A stretch of DNA of 7,831 nt from an uncultured Anaerostipes sp. (GCA_900756035.1 CAAEIR010000423.1:1-7831); one strand, 5' to 3'. Shown: positions 1-5,638, counted from the stretch's first letter. Notes: generated from the letters alone by a model not told the origin. A program made the numbers and translations.

Positions 1-679
1 CAGCCAAATTATCAGCCCTTTGAAACGAAAGCTGGTTACTAATATTTTGAAACCGTTTAATGTTGCGTAGTAATTTAGGTGTGAAGCCAGTATACATAAG
101 TACCATTCTTTCAAATGATTTCATATTGAGACTCCACTTCCGGCAAAAATCCCCAACTGATATATCGGTGGATACCGTCAAAAAATCATGTATAAGTTCA
201 GCCTTATCTAAAAACCTCTGACTGACAAACAATTCTTCTACAAGGCATTGCTCTATCGCTGTTATAATAGTTTCAGCACGATCTTCTGTAACAATAATCT
301 TTAATTTCCGGCTCATGCCTGGAGATAACTCTTGCAAGCTCATAATGCTATCCTGTAAACCTATCATCGGTTTATGAATAAATGGATATAGACCATATGG
401 ATAAAAAGAAATCCCAAAAATACAGACCTTATTTATCTGGTGAATAAAATTAGCCTTACTTCGCAATCCATTAATATGAAAAGAGGGAGCCGTAATTTTA
501 CCATATTCAGTTTCATAAATCATATTACTTTTCAAATTTAAGATTACATCAATACAATCTGTCGGTAAAAGTTTATAATGGTAGTCTGCATTTTCAGCGT
601 TAAGGTGCCAAAAAAACTTTACCCACGGGGCCAGACATTGATTTTTTACCGAATAACGAGTAATTTCAAGAATTATCAT
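1..679 (-). CDS. AraC-family transcriptional regulator, C-terminus cut by window edge
   Basis: A reading frame open for 226 codons runs off the left edge of the window, so the C-terminus is missing. Residues about 1-110 resemble the N-terminal domain that precedes the HTH in many Bacillota AraC-type regulators (DUF6597-like: an LAPWVKFFWHL segment, then LLPTDCIDVILNL). Residues about 172-212 contain an AraC HTH (ISVGDFCRKWSLNMKSFER, then the YTGFTPKLLRNIKRFQ second helix region). Full-length relatives are usually about 260-280 residues, so some 40-50 are outside the window. The start is the ATG at 679, next to GGAGGT (681-686). The spacing is unusually short, about 2 nt from GGAGG. An in-frame ATG at 706 overlaps the -10 box and would not be in the RNA. 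The ligand and targets are unknown. The gene reads away from the nitroreductase cluster and need not belong to it. Confidence 0.85.
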   Translation of the reverse strand, partial: MIILEITRYSVKNQCLAPWVKFFWHLNAENADYHYKLLPTDCIDVILNLKSNMIYETEYGKITAPSFHINGLRSKANFIHQINKVCIFGISFYPYGLYPFIHKPMIGLQDSIMSLQELSPGMSRKLKIIVTEDRAETIITAIEQCLVEELFVSQRFLDKAELIHDFLTVSTDISVGDFCRKWSLNMKSFERMVLMYTGFTPKLLRNIKRFQNISNQLSFQRADNLA

Positions 680-704
680 CACCTCCGAACTATACTTACA
701 AAAC

Positions 705-713
705 ATTATAGCA
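705..713 (-). promoter_or_regulatory. Extended -10 promoter of the AraC-family gene
   Basis: On the minus strand the sequence TGCTATAAT (713 to 705) is a perfect extended -10 element. It lies 26 nt upstream of the ATG at 679. The -35 region, TTCATC at 17 nt, is poor, as is usual for extended -10 promoters. Transcription would start around 697-699, giving a leader of only about 20 nt that includes the GGAGGT site. Confidence 0.6.
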
Positions 714-811
714 TATTCAACCGGTTCGATGAATGAATTTTAAGTTGCCTTTCTGCATAGCAACCATTTGTCCAGCTCGGCCTTTTTATTTGGAAATTGT
801 TTTTTATGTAA

Positions 812-847
812 CAGAGGGCTATGCGATATCCTTCGCATAGCCCTCTG
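812..847 (-). terminator. Perfect 15-bp hairpin after the nitroreductase gene
   Basis: Bases 812-826 pair perfectly with 833-847 around a 6-nt loop. The stem contains AGAGGGCTATGCG and its complement. It begins 8 nt after the nitroreductase stop codon (855-857), where a terminator or a 3'-end stabilising hairpin is expected. The U-tract is missing: on the minus strand the stem is followed by TTACATAAAAAA, and on the plus strand only by a weak ATTTTA. It is therefore not a textbook intrinsic terminator and may instead protect the 3' end of the message or act with Rho. Confidence 0.55.
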
Positions 848-854
848 AATGATT

Positions 855-1388
855 TTACAGGTGTTCGTAAGAAACCGTTTTGGAAAGCGGCTTACGGTAA
901 CTGGTCTCCTTGTGTCGATCCGGTGAGAGAACAGGCTCAGAACTGGTGTCCGCATAACCAATCACAAGAATATTAACCGGTTCCAGGTTATCCGGCAGAT
1001 CAAACTCCTTACGGATTACATCGGGTTTAAAGTAGCAGACCCATACGCTGCCCAGGCCCAGATCAGTGGCTTCCATCATCATATGGTCGGTGACGATGCT
1101 CGCGTCTATGTCAGTCAGCTTCTTGCCGTCAAAAGGCCGCTTCCAAGCTTCGTCATGATTGCTGCACACAATAATAGCGAGCGGCGCCCCGTAAATGTTG
1201 GCGCCTTTACCAATCTTAGCAAGCCCTTCCTCGCTCTGAACAACAATCAGATGCTGCGGCTGACAGTTTGCTCCGGTCGGAGCAACATGGGCAGCCTCTA
1301 AAATCTGGTCCAGCTTATCCTGCTCTACCTTCTGACTGGTATAGGAGCGTACCGTATATCTCTTTTTAGCAATATCAAGAAAACTCAT
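855..1388 (-). CDS. Nitroreductase-family FMN-dependent oxidoreductase
   Basis: The 177-residue protein has the hallmarks of a compact, cytoplasmic nitroreductase-family flavoenzyme. These are the N-terminal KKRYTVRSYT segment (residues 8-17, with R10 and R14 in the usual FMN-phosphate-contact region), APTGANCQPQ (36-45, equivalent to the common AP(S/T)..NxQPW motif), the helix IVTDHMMMEATDLGLGSVWV (98-117) and a C-terminal RKPLS motif (165-169). The family forms homodimers that use NAD(P)H to reduce nitro groups, quinones or similar acceptors; the physiological substrate here is unknown. The start ATG at 1388 has AAGGAGA about 9 nt upstream. It is divergent from HxlR-A, a pairing seen for known HxlR regulators and nitroreductase or azoreductase genes (for example HypR/HypO and YodB/AzoR1 in Bacillus), which suggests control by that regulator. 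Confidence 0.93.
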   Translation of the reverse strand: MSFLDIAKKRYTVRSYTSQKVEQDKLDQILEAAHVAPTGANCQPQHLIVVQSEEGLAKIGKGANIYGAPLAIIVCSNHDEAWKRPFDGKKLTDIDASIVTDHMMMEATDLGLGSVWVCYFKPDVIRKEFDLPDNLEPVNILVIGYADTSSEPVLSPDRHKETSYRKPLSKTVSYEHL

Positions 1389-1444
1389 AATTATTAATCT
1401 CCTTCTATAAATAGTTGTAGACGTTTATGTTAAGCTGCTTGCAA

Positions 1445-1476
1445 GCATTCGGTTGATGTTTTCATCAACTTATGCT
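1445..1476 (-). promoter_or_regulatory. 5'-leader hairpin of the nitroreductase mRNA
   Basis: GTTGATG (1452-1458) pairs with CATCAAC (1463-1469) around a TTTT loop. AGCAT (1445-1449) and ATGCT (1472-1476) extend the stem across a small internal loop. It would form at the very 5' end of the message predicted from the -10 at 1480-1485. A GCTTGCAAGC palindrome (1437-1446) follows. A role in message stability is possible; there is no recognisable riboswitch. Confidence 0.35.
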
Positions 1477-1479
1477 ATT

Positions 1480-1507
1480 ATTATATCACTAATTATCTTT
1501 CAGGCAA
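1480..1507 (-). promoter_or_regulatory. Nitroreductase promoter
   Basis: On the minus strand, TTGCCT (1507-1502), 16 nt, then TATAAT (1485-1480), preceded by TG one base upstream, make a good extended -10 promoter reading toward the nitroreductase. The predicted start is near 1473. The HxlR-A candidate operator at 1531-1544 lies just upstream of the -35, so a regulator bound there could affect both divergent genes. Confidence 0.65.
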
Positions 1508-1530
1508 GAACGCACTTAAAAGTAATATAG

Positions 1531-1544
1531 TACCTAAAAAGATA
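1531..1544. promoter_or_regulatory. Candidate HxlR-A operator, TACCTAAAAAGATA
   Basis: TACCTAAAAAGATA is a near-perfect inverted repeat (TA-Y-CT, AAAA, AGATA) located 21 nt before the HxlR-A start codon and just downstream of a possible -10, TATAGT (1526-1531). The perfect version, TATCT-AAAA-AGATA, occurs upstream of rSAM-3 (7542-7555). The position fits autorepression and control of the divergent nitroreductase. Assignment to HxlR-A is inferred from position and repetition. Confidence 0.5.
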
Positions 1545-1564
1545 GTGTAAAATGAGGTGATAAT

Positions 1565-1915
1565 ATGAAATGTCCAAGTACCTTTAACTGCCCTGTGGAA
1601 GCAACACTGGATTTGATTGGCGGTAAATATAAATCATTGATTCTGTTCCACTTAGTTGATGATGTGCTTCGTTTTAGCGAGCTTCAGCGGTTAATTCCCC
1701 AATCTACTCCCAAAATGCTTACGCAGCAGCTCCGGGAGCTGGAGGTGGACGGTTTGATTTTGAGAACCATTTACCCGGTCATACCACCCAAAACAGATTA
1801 TAGACTAACTGATTTCGGAAAGAGCATTATCCCGGTCCTCAATGCAATGTGTGACTGGGGGACTCAATATTTAGACGGATTAGGGGTTAAAACGCCTAGT
1901 ACAGATCCACTTTAA
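1565..1915 (+). CDS. HxlR-family winged-helix transcriptional regulator (HxlR-A)
   Basis: The 116-residue protein matches the HxlR family throughout. It opens with CPVEATLDLIGGKYKSLIL (residues 9-27), then the recognition region RFSELQRLIPQSTPKMLTQQLRELE (36-60), then the wing TIYPVIPPKTDYRLTDFG (68-85), and ends with the dimerisation helix SIIPVLNAMCDWG (87-99). Cys3 and Cys9 lie at the N-terminus, where HxlR members YodB (Cys6) and HypR (Cys14) sense electrophiles or disulfide stress; Cys96 is a third. A thiol-based sensor is therefore plausible but not shown. The ATG at 1565 follows GAGGTGAT at 1554-1561. The gene is divergent from the nitroreductase and convergent with rSAM-1, with only 23 nt between the stop codons. 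Confidence 0.93.
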   Translation: MKCPSTFNCPVEATLDLIGGKYKSLILFHLVDDVLRFSELQRLIPQSTPKMLTQQLRELEVDGLILRTIYPVIPPKTDYRLTDFGKSIIPVLNAMCDWGTQYLDGLGVKTPSTDPL

Positions 1916-1938
1916 CGGAATTATGTTTTCCTGTACAT

Positions 1939-2820
1939 TTATCCCAGTGCCTTTAGCCCGGCTCGATATTGGAGCATTTCCTTCTCATCAACCGTATCCA
2001 TTATATTTTGCAACTCGCTGATTACTTGCTCTCGTTCCTTGGGCAAATAGGCAGTAACCGGATAGTAATTTGAAATGCTGTTAGCAAAGAGGTGGACACG
2101 CAGCTGCAAATTTCTGATAAAAGTTTGCAGCTCTATGATACGCTCCTTTTCTCCCGCAGGTATAAAAGTTCCCGCCTGAGCCCGGTTGTATAATTCCGTA
2201 TCTGAAAAAAGGGTAAGTGAATCCACGGATATAAAATATGGGTTAATCTGGTTAAATAAGCGTGCACTGTTGACCGCGTTCCTTTGACCGCCATTGTGTC
2301 CGGCCAGTCCGGTCATATAGACCAGGTAATATTCAATACCTGCTTCATCCAATTTGCGGCACTGCTCCACAATATCAGCTGATGTATAGCCTTTATTGGC
2401 AAGAGCCAGCGTTTCATCGTCACCGCTCTCCGTACCTATACTCAAGCCGTTAATTCCCATTGCACGCAGCTTTTTTAACTGCCAGACCTCTTTATCCCGG
2501 ATATCCCTGATACTCGCAAACATCGCTATTGTCTGGCATTTGATTAAATAATCACGGACGGTCAGCGCCAGGAATTTTAACCTTTCATAACTCATAGCAA
2601 ACGGATTCGCACCAGTCAGGAATATCCTTCTGGCATTGGGCTGATAGTGTTTCAATTCAGCCAGATCTGCTTCAAATTCTTCCATTGGCGCCATCTTAAA
2701 CGGCTCATCTTTATAGAGACTGCAAAAATTGCATTTATTATAAGTACAGCCCGAGGTTGCCTGAATAATAAATGACGCAGATTCGTAAGGCGGCCTCCAT
2801 GTTCTGCCGGTAAAATGCAT
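1939..2820 (-). CDS. Radical SAM enzyme with CX4CX2C motif (rSAM-1)
   Basis: The 293-residue protein is a radical SAM enzyme. Cys25, Cys30 and Cys33 in GCTYNKCNFC would bind the 4Fe-4S cluster that cleaves S-adenosylmethionine. The spacing is CX4CX2C instead of the usual CX3CX2C. Later come a FLTGANPF strand (around 67-74) and a GTESGDD segment (129-135), the SAM-contacting region in HemN/Elp3-like members, followed by NKGYTSADIVEQCRKLDEAGI. It aligns end to end with rSAM-2 and more distantly with rSAM-3. There is no extra SPASM-type cysteine cluster, B12 domain or TRAM domain, so the substrate cannot be deduced. I chose the ATG at 2820 because GGAGGGA lies at the proper distance and because it gives the MHFTG..WRPP start shared with rSAM-2. 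The frame is also open from an ATG at 2838, but that ATG lies upstream of the ribosome binding site. It is 125 nt downstream of HxlR-B on the same strand. Confidence 0.9.
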   Translation of the reverse strand: MHFTGRTWRPPYESASFIIQATSGCTYNKCNFCSLYKDEPFKMAPMEEFEADLAELKHYQPNARRIFLTGANPFAMSYERLKFLALTVRDYLIKCQTIAMFASIRDIRDKEVWQLKKLRAMGINGLSIGTESGDDETLALANKGYTSADIVEQCRKLDEAGIEYYLVYMTGLAGHNGGQRNAVNSARLFNQINPYFISVDSLTLFSDTELYNRAQAGTFIPAGEKERIIELQTFIRNLQLRVHLFANSISNYYPVTAYLPKEREQVISELQNIMDTVDEKEMLQYRAGLKALG

Positions 2821-2824
2821 GAGT

Positions 2825-2869
2825 AATCCCTCCTTCATACTAAACTGGTTTTAGTATAATGGAGGGATT
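2825..2869 (-). promoter_or_regulatory. 45-bp inverted repeat over rSAM-1 promoter and ribosome binding site
   Basis: The outer arms are AATCCCTCC (2825-2833) and GGAGGGATT (2861-2869). The inner arms are ATACTAAA (2837-2844) and TTTAGTAT (2850-2857), around CTGGT. As RNA this gives a stem of about 19-20 bp with one A-A mismatch and one G-U pair. The Shine-Dalgarno GGAGGGA of rSAM-1 is in the 3' outer arm and would be paired. The probable -10, TATACT (2858-2853), is also inside the repeat, so RNA started there lacks the 5' arm. The inner TACTAAA/TTTAGTA arms may be a protein-binding operator. No U-tract follows, so it is not a minus-strand terminator. Confidence 0.7.
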
Positions 2870-2894
2870 TGTTTTAGAAAAGTACGGTCTTTTT
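2853..2894 (-). promoter_or_regulatory. rSAM-1 promoter with shared AAAAAGNNCGTACTT motif
   Basis: On the minus strand, AAAAAGACCGTACTT (2894-2880) is followed 21 nt later by TATACT (2858-2853). The -35 (TTTTCT) begins with the final TT of the motif, giving a 17-nt spacer. The same motif and spacing recur before rSAM-2 and rSAM-3. A TACT-T-AGTA palindrome (2898-2906) lies immediately upstream. Confidence 0.6.
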
Positions 2895-2945
2895 TGATAC
2901 TTAGTAATAAATTGTATACTAACAGCACCGCAGCCATGTTTTATC

Positions 2946-3344
2946 TTACCCATCTTCAGATATATCACTATCATCAGATGTAGTGTAAGGATTCACATAT
3001 CCGGCAGGGCATAGATGTGTTTCGCTCCAGGCCATCATCTCATGGAGAATTGGGACAAAGCTTTTCCCAATCTCTGTCAACGTGTATTCCACCTTTGGCG
3101 GTACTTCTTTGTAAATTTCCCGATGCAAAAAGCCGTCCTTCTCTAATTCACGGAGTTGTTTCGTCAGCGTGGATTGTGTGATTCCATCCAGCCGGCGCAT
3201 CAATTCACCAAAGCGCTGTACGTTATAAAAAGAAATATACCATAAAATCAGAATTTTCCATTTTCCACTTAAAACGGATTGCAGCATACTCATTGGAACA
3301 CAACGGGCAAGTGTGTCCTGGCTGCGGAATTTATTATCGGCCAT
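2946..3344 (-). CDS. HxlR-family winged-helix transcriptional regulator (HxlR-B)
   Basis: The 132-residue protein is an HxlR-family DNA-binding regulator. It contains MLQSVLSGKWKILILWYI (residues 20-37), the recognition region RFGELMRRLDGITQSTLTKQLRELEKDGF (44-72), the wing EIYKEVPPKVEYTLTEIG (76-93) and a terminal dimer helix. Cys15 corresponds to the conserved N-terminal family cysteine, and Cys112 is near the C-terminus. The tail is acidic (SDDSDISEDG). I place the start at the ATG at 3344, which has AAGGAGGGA upstream. An in-frame ATG at 3368 would put the ribosome binding site inside the gene and lies against the -10 box. It is divergent from rSAM-2 and upstream of rSAM-1, so it is well placed to control both. 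Confidence 0.92.
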   Translation of the reverse strand: MADNKFRSQDTLARCVPMSMLQSVLSGKWKILILWYISFYNVQRFGELMRRLDGITQSTLTKQLRELEKDGFLHREIYKEVPPKVEYTLTEIGKSFVPILHEMMAWSETHLCPAGYVNPYTTSDDSDISEDG

Positions 3345-3369
3345 TTTATTCCCTCCTTGTCTTTCCACT

Positions 3370-3397
3370 ATTATAACTTAATGCACTCAAAAATCAA
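3370..3397 (-). promoter_or_regulatory. HxlR-B promoter
   Basis: On the minus strand, TTGATT (3397-3392), a 16-nt spacer and a perfect TATAAT (3375-3370) form a good promoter 25 nt from the ATG at 3344. The palindrome at 3415-3426 lies about 18 nt upstream of its -35, between this promoter and that of rSAM-2. Confidence 0.65.
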
Positions 3398-3414
3398 ACT
3401 ACTATCATTTTTTA

Positions 3415-3426
3415 TACTATGTAGTA
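3415..3426. promoter_or_regulatory. Candidate operator, TACTA-TG-TAGTA palindrome
   Basis: TACTATGTAGTA is a perfect inverted repeat of 5-bp arms with a 2-nt centre, between the divergent HxlR-B and rSAM-2 promoters. Related TACT/AGTA palindromes occur at 2898-2906, inside 2837-2857 and at 5611-5624. The known YodB operator of Bacillus has TACT...AGTA arms, so an HxlR site is likely, though HxlR-B as the binder is inference. Confidence 0.5.
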
Positions 3427-3445
3427 AAAATAGAACTATATCCAT

Positions 3446-3487
3446 AAAAAGACCGTACTTGAATAATTAAAACCTGTGCTGTAATCT
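3446..3487 (+). promoter_or_regulatory. rSAM-2 promoter with shared AAAAAGNNCGTACTT motif
   Basis: AAAAAGACCGTACTT (3446-3460) is identical to the rSAM-1 copy. Its last two bases start the -35, TTGAAT (3459-3464), followed by a 17-nt spacer and TAATCT (3482-3487). An overlapping TGTAAT (3480-3485) could serve as an alternative -10. The leader to the ATG is about 60 nt and includes a small AACGGA/TCCGTT hairpin (3497-3502 with 3512-3517). Confidence 0.6.
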
Positions 3488-3555
3488 GTGATTAGAAACG
3501 GAGCGATGAAATCCGTTCCAATATATGAAGCCATAATTAAAAAGGAGAGATTACT

Positions 3556-4455
3556 ATGCACTTTACAGGTACTATTTGGAGGCCCCCTTATGAGGCCAAT
3601 TCACTTCTCATTGAAGTTACTGCCGGTTGTACGCATCACAAATGTAAATTTTGTACGCTGTATGATGACCTGCCATTCAAGTTTAGAATGACCCCAATCG
3701 AAGATGTAGAAGCCGATCTTAAAGAGGTAACTGCACAGTTACGCTCCTGGCAAAGCCGCCAAGTTAAGCGGGTTTATCTGGTTGGAGCCAATCCCTTTGT
3801 GTTGAAGTTTGAGCGTTTGAAAGAAATTGCGGATTTAATCCATAAATATCTCCCTGAATGCGAAACCATCGGCTGCTTTTCCCGTGTTACCGATGTTACG
3901 CTCAAAACAAATGAGGAACTCCGAGAACTACATCACCTTGGCTATGATGGTATTACAATCGGCGTGGAAACGGGTGATGATGTGGCACTTGAATTCATGA
4001 ACAAAGGCTATAAGGCCCAGGAAATTGTAGAGCAGACGCAACGGCTTGACAAGGCCGGCATCACCTATAACTTCTTCTATCTAACCGGCGTGTCTGGTGC
4101 AGGACGAGGTGTAGAGGGTGCTCTGGAAAGCGCTAAAATCTTCAACATGACCCGCCCTAAAATTATCGGTTCGTCTATGCTTACTATTTTCCCGGAGTCT
4201 GAATTATATCAGGAAATTCAGGCTGGCAACTGGGCAGAGGAAGGGGAACTGGAGAAACTGCACGAACTCAAAACTCTGATTGAGAATTTAGATATTCCTG
4301 TATTTTTCGCATCCCTGGGAGCCTCAAACGCTGTATGGGTACAGGGAAATCTGCCGAAAGATAAAAACCGAATGATAGCCGATTTAGAAAAGGCATGTGA
4401 TCCGGATAATGAAGCTGCACTGCGGCATTACAGAACCAATCTGCAGCATCTATGA
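3556..4455 (+). CDS. Radical SAM enzyme with CX4CX2C motif (rSAM-2)
   Basis: The 299-residue protein is a close paralogue of rSAM-1. They share the MHFTG..WRPPYE start, the radical SAM cluster motif GCTHHKCKFC (Cys25, Cys30, Cys33; CX4CX2C), YLVGANPF (74-81), IGVETGDD (135-142), NKGYKAQEIVEQTQRLDKAGI, an LTGVSG motif and a C-terminal region with NLPKDKNRMI. Such enzymes make a 5'-deoxyadenosyl radical from S-adenosylmethionine; the substrate is unknown. The ATG at 3556 has AAGGAGAG about 8 nt upstream. nudC begins 36 nt after the stop with no terminator between, so the two are probably co-transcribed. A frame open from 3488 overlaps the start in another phase and looks like chance. Confidence 0.92.
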   Translation: MHFTGTIWRPPYEANSLLIEVTAGCTHHKCKFCTLYDDLPFKFRMTPIEDVEADLKEVTAQLRSWQSRQVKRVYLVGANPFVLKFERLKEIADLIHKYLPECETIGCFSRVTDVTLKTNEELRELHHLGYDGITIGVETGDDVALEFMNKGYKAQEIVEQTQRLDKAGITYNFFYLTGVSGAGRGVEGALESAKIFNMTRPKIIGSSMLTIFPESELYQEIQAGNWAEEGELEKLHELKTLIENLDIPVFFASLGASNAVWVQGNLPKDKNRMIADLEKACDPDNEAALRHYRTNLQHL

Positions 4456-4491
4456 TAGAAGCTGCCATAATAGCTGACAGGAGGGGACGAT

Positions 4492-5340
4492 TTGCTGCAA
4501 GACATTTATCCACACCAACTGAAAAATAATTATACTCGTTGCACCCCTGACGCGGATTCTCTGGTTTTTATATATGCTGATGGACATTTTCTGCTTTCTC
4601 CCTTTAAGGAACCGGAAGCCAGTCTGCCAACTTATACCGAGCTGCCAGATCAACTAAAAGTAAAAACAATGCAGTATCTGTTTATGATTGATGATAAAGC
4701 GGTTTTCTCTTTGATTTTAAATAAGGCAGATTTTTTGTCAATCGGTTGGAAAGATTGCCCTGTAACAGCCACAATCAGGAATTCACCGGTTTGGATGCCA
4801 TTGGTAATCATCACGGCCTTCCACTTGGTCCATTGGTATGAAAATCATAAGTTTTGTGGCAGATGTGGCGGAGTATTGGTCCACAGCATAAAAGAACGGG
4901 CATTGGAATGTCCAGAATGTAGAATAACAGAGTATCCTAAAATAGCTCCTGTCGTAATCGTTGCCGTAGTCTATGAAGGAAAACTTTTGATGACCCATTA
5001 TGCGGACCGGAATATAAAACCGTTTGTTTTAATTGCAGGATTTGTAGAAATAGGTGAGGCATTGGAAGAAGCCGCACGACGCGAAGTCATGGAAGAAGTG
5101 GGCCTTAGAATTAAGGATTTGCAGTATTTTGGGAGTCAGCCTTGGGGGCTGTCAGACTCATTAGCAACCGGCTTTTTTGCCACAGCCGAGTATAAAGCAC
5201 CCATTATTCTGGAACAAGAAGAATTGACCGATGCACGATGGTTCACACCACAAGACTTGCCTCATGAGCTTGATAACGGCAGTCTGACAGCAGCTATGAT
5301 TGATGCATTCCGAAATAAAATATACGAGCCTAAAATATGA
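4492..5340 (+). CDS. nudC: NudC-type NAD(H) diphosphatase with zinc ribbon, TTG start
   Basis: The 282-residue protein has the full NudC architecture: an N-terminal domain (about 1-115), a zinc ribbon with Cys122, Cys125, Cys140 and Cys143 (CGRCG...CPEC), EYPKIAPVVI (147-156), and a Nudix box at 183-205 fitting GX5EX7REVXEEXG (G183, E189, R197, E198, E201, E202, G204). It is followed by SQPW (215-218), the signature of NADH pyrophosphatases. The family splits NAD(H) into NMN(H) and AMP and removes NAD caps from RNA 5' ends. After SQPW the usual PFPxS is replaced by GLSDS, so substrate preference may differ. The TTG start at 4492 is 7 nt after GGAGG (4480-4484), and no ATG or GTG fits better. 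Sharing an operon with a radical SAM gene is notable: nucleotide or NAD-related metabolism is possible. Confidence 0.92.
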   Translation: MLQDIYPHQLKNNYTRCTPDADSLVFIYADGHFLLSPFKEPEASLPTYTELPDQLKVKTMQYLFMIDDKAVFSLILNKADFLSIGWKDCPVTATIRNSPVWMPLVIITAFHLVHWYENHKFCGRCGGVLVHSIKERALECPECRITEYPKIAPVVIVAVVYEGKLLMTHYADRNIKPFVLIAGFVEIGEALEEAARREVMEEVGLRIKDLQYFGSQPWGLSDSLATGFFATAEYKAPIILEQEELTDARWFTPQDLPHELDNGSLTAAMIDAFRNKIYEPKI

Positions 5341-5354
5341 TACAGGTTATTGTT

Positions 5355-5371
5355 ACAAAATCAAATTTTGT
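5355..5371 (+). terminator. Weak AT-rich hairpin after nudC
   Basis: ACAAAAT (5355-5361) pairs with ATTTTGT (5365-5371) over a 3-nt loop, 14 nt after the nudC stop. The stem is weak and followed by TGTCCCC with no U-tract, so termination here would be inefficient. The larger stem at 5386-5424 may stop plus-strand transcription as well. Confidence 0.25.
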
Positions 5372-5380
5372 TGTCCCCCA

Positions 5381-5424
5381 CAAAAAGGTTATGGAGAACT
5401 GTCGAATACAGTACTCCATAACCT
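5381..5424 (-). terminator. Rho-independent terminator of the minus-strand cluster
   Basis: AGGTTATGGAG (5386-5396) pairs with CTCCATAACCT (5414-5424). After one A-A mismatch, ACTGT (5398-5402) pairs with ACAGT (5408-5412) around a 5-nt loop. On the minus strand the stem is followed directly by TTTTT (5385-5381). It starts 11 nt after the stop of the 52-residue gene, which is the expected place for the operon end. Confidence 0.85.
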
Positions 5425-5434
5425 ATAAAATTTC

Positions 5435-5593
5435 CTATTCATCAGACTTTAAACCTGAAACTCCAAATGCAATACCAACAACAAAACATACCAATTCGCC
5501 CCAGCCACCTAAGCTGCTATTTGGATCTATCATAAAAAATCCACCAATTAAGATTATGGCAATGCCAAACAATATTTTTTTAAGTCCTCTCAT
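5435..5593 (-). CDS. Small two-helix membrane protein, 52 residues
   Basis: The ATG at 5593 has a strong GGAGGAG ribosome binding site (5604-5598) and opens a 52-codon frame ending in TAG, 11 nt before a classical terminator. The product starts MRGLKKILFGIAIILIGGFF, a hydrophobic helix (about 7-22) with positive residues before it. A short DPNSSLGGWGE turn follows, then a second helix (about 31-47, LVCFVVGIAFGVSGL) and a KSDE tail. Both ends are predicted to be cytoplasmic. I do not recognise the family. It lies 45 nt downstream of the TudS-like gene, with a palindrome in the gap, so it may be co-transcribed or separately switched. The site, length and terminator together support a real gene. 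Confidence 0.8.
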   Translation of the reverse strand: MRGLKKILFGIAIILIGGFFMIDPNSSLGGWGELVCFVVGIAFGVSGLKSDE

Positions 5594-5610
5594 TATTCTC
5601 CTCCGTTTTT

Positions 5611-5624
5611 TACTATACGTAGTA
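5611..5624. promoter_or_regulatory. Candidate operator, TACTA-TACG-TAGTA palindrome
   Basis: TACTATACGTAGTA has 5-bp inverted arms with a 4-nt centre. It lies 7 nt upstream of the ribosome binding site of the 52-residue membrane protein, downstream of the TudS-like stop. On the minus strand it contains TATAGT, a possible -10. Its arms match those at 3415-3426. It suggests separate control of the small gene by a TACT/AGTA-type regulator. Confidence 0.4.
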
Positions 5625-5638
5625 TGTAATAGCGACAG

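Noticed and set aside
740..961. Minus-strand 73-codon frame overlapping the nitroreductase 3' end
   Set aside because: It overlaps a clear gene in another phase and crosses the 15-bp hairpin. Its last residues look coding-like but match nothing I recognise.
1548..1553. TAAAAT as the -10 of HxlR-A
   Set aside because: Transcription would start at or after the Shine-Dalgarno sequence at 1554-1561, leaving the message without a usable site.
2821..2838. Longer start of rSAM-1 at the ATG at 2838
   Set aside because: The added codons are made from the ribosome binding site itself. The ATG at 2820 aligns with the start of rSAM-2.
2825..2869. Inverted repeat as the terminator of HxlR-B
   Set aside because: No U-tract follows on the minus strand, and the 3' arm is the rSAM-1 ribosome binding site.
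3345..3368. Longer start of HxlR-B at the ATG at 3368
   Set aside because: It would include the AAGGAGGGA site in the coding sequence and lies only 2 nt from the -10 box. The ATG at 3344 is properly spaced.
3488..3691. Plus-strand frame overlapping the rSAM-2 start
   Set aside because: It is in a different phase from rSAM-2, starts in its leader and has no family features. It is most likely chance.
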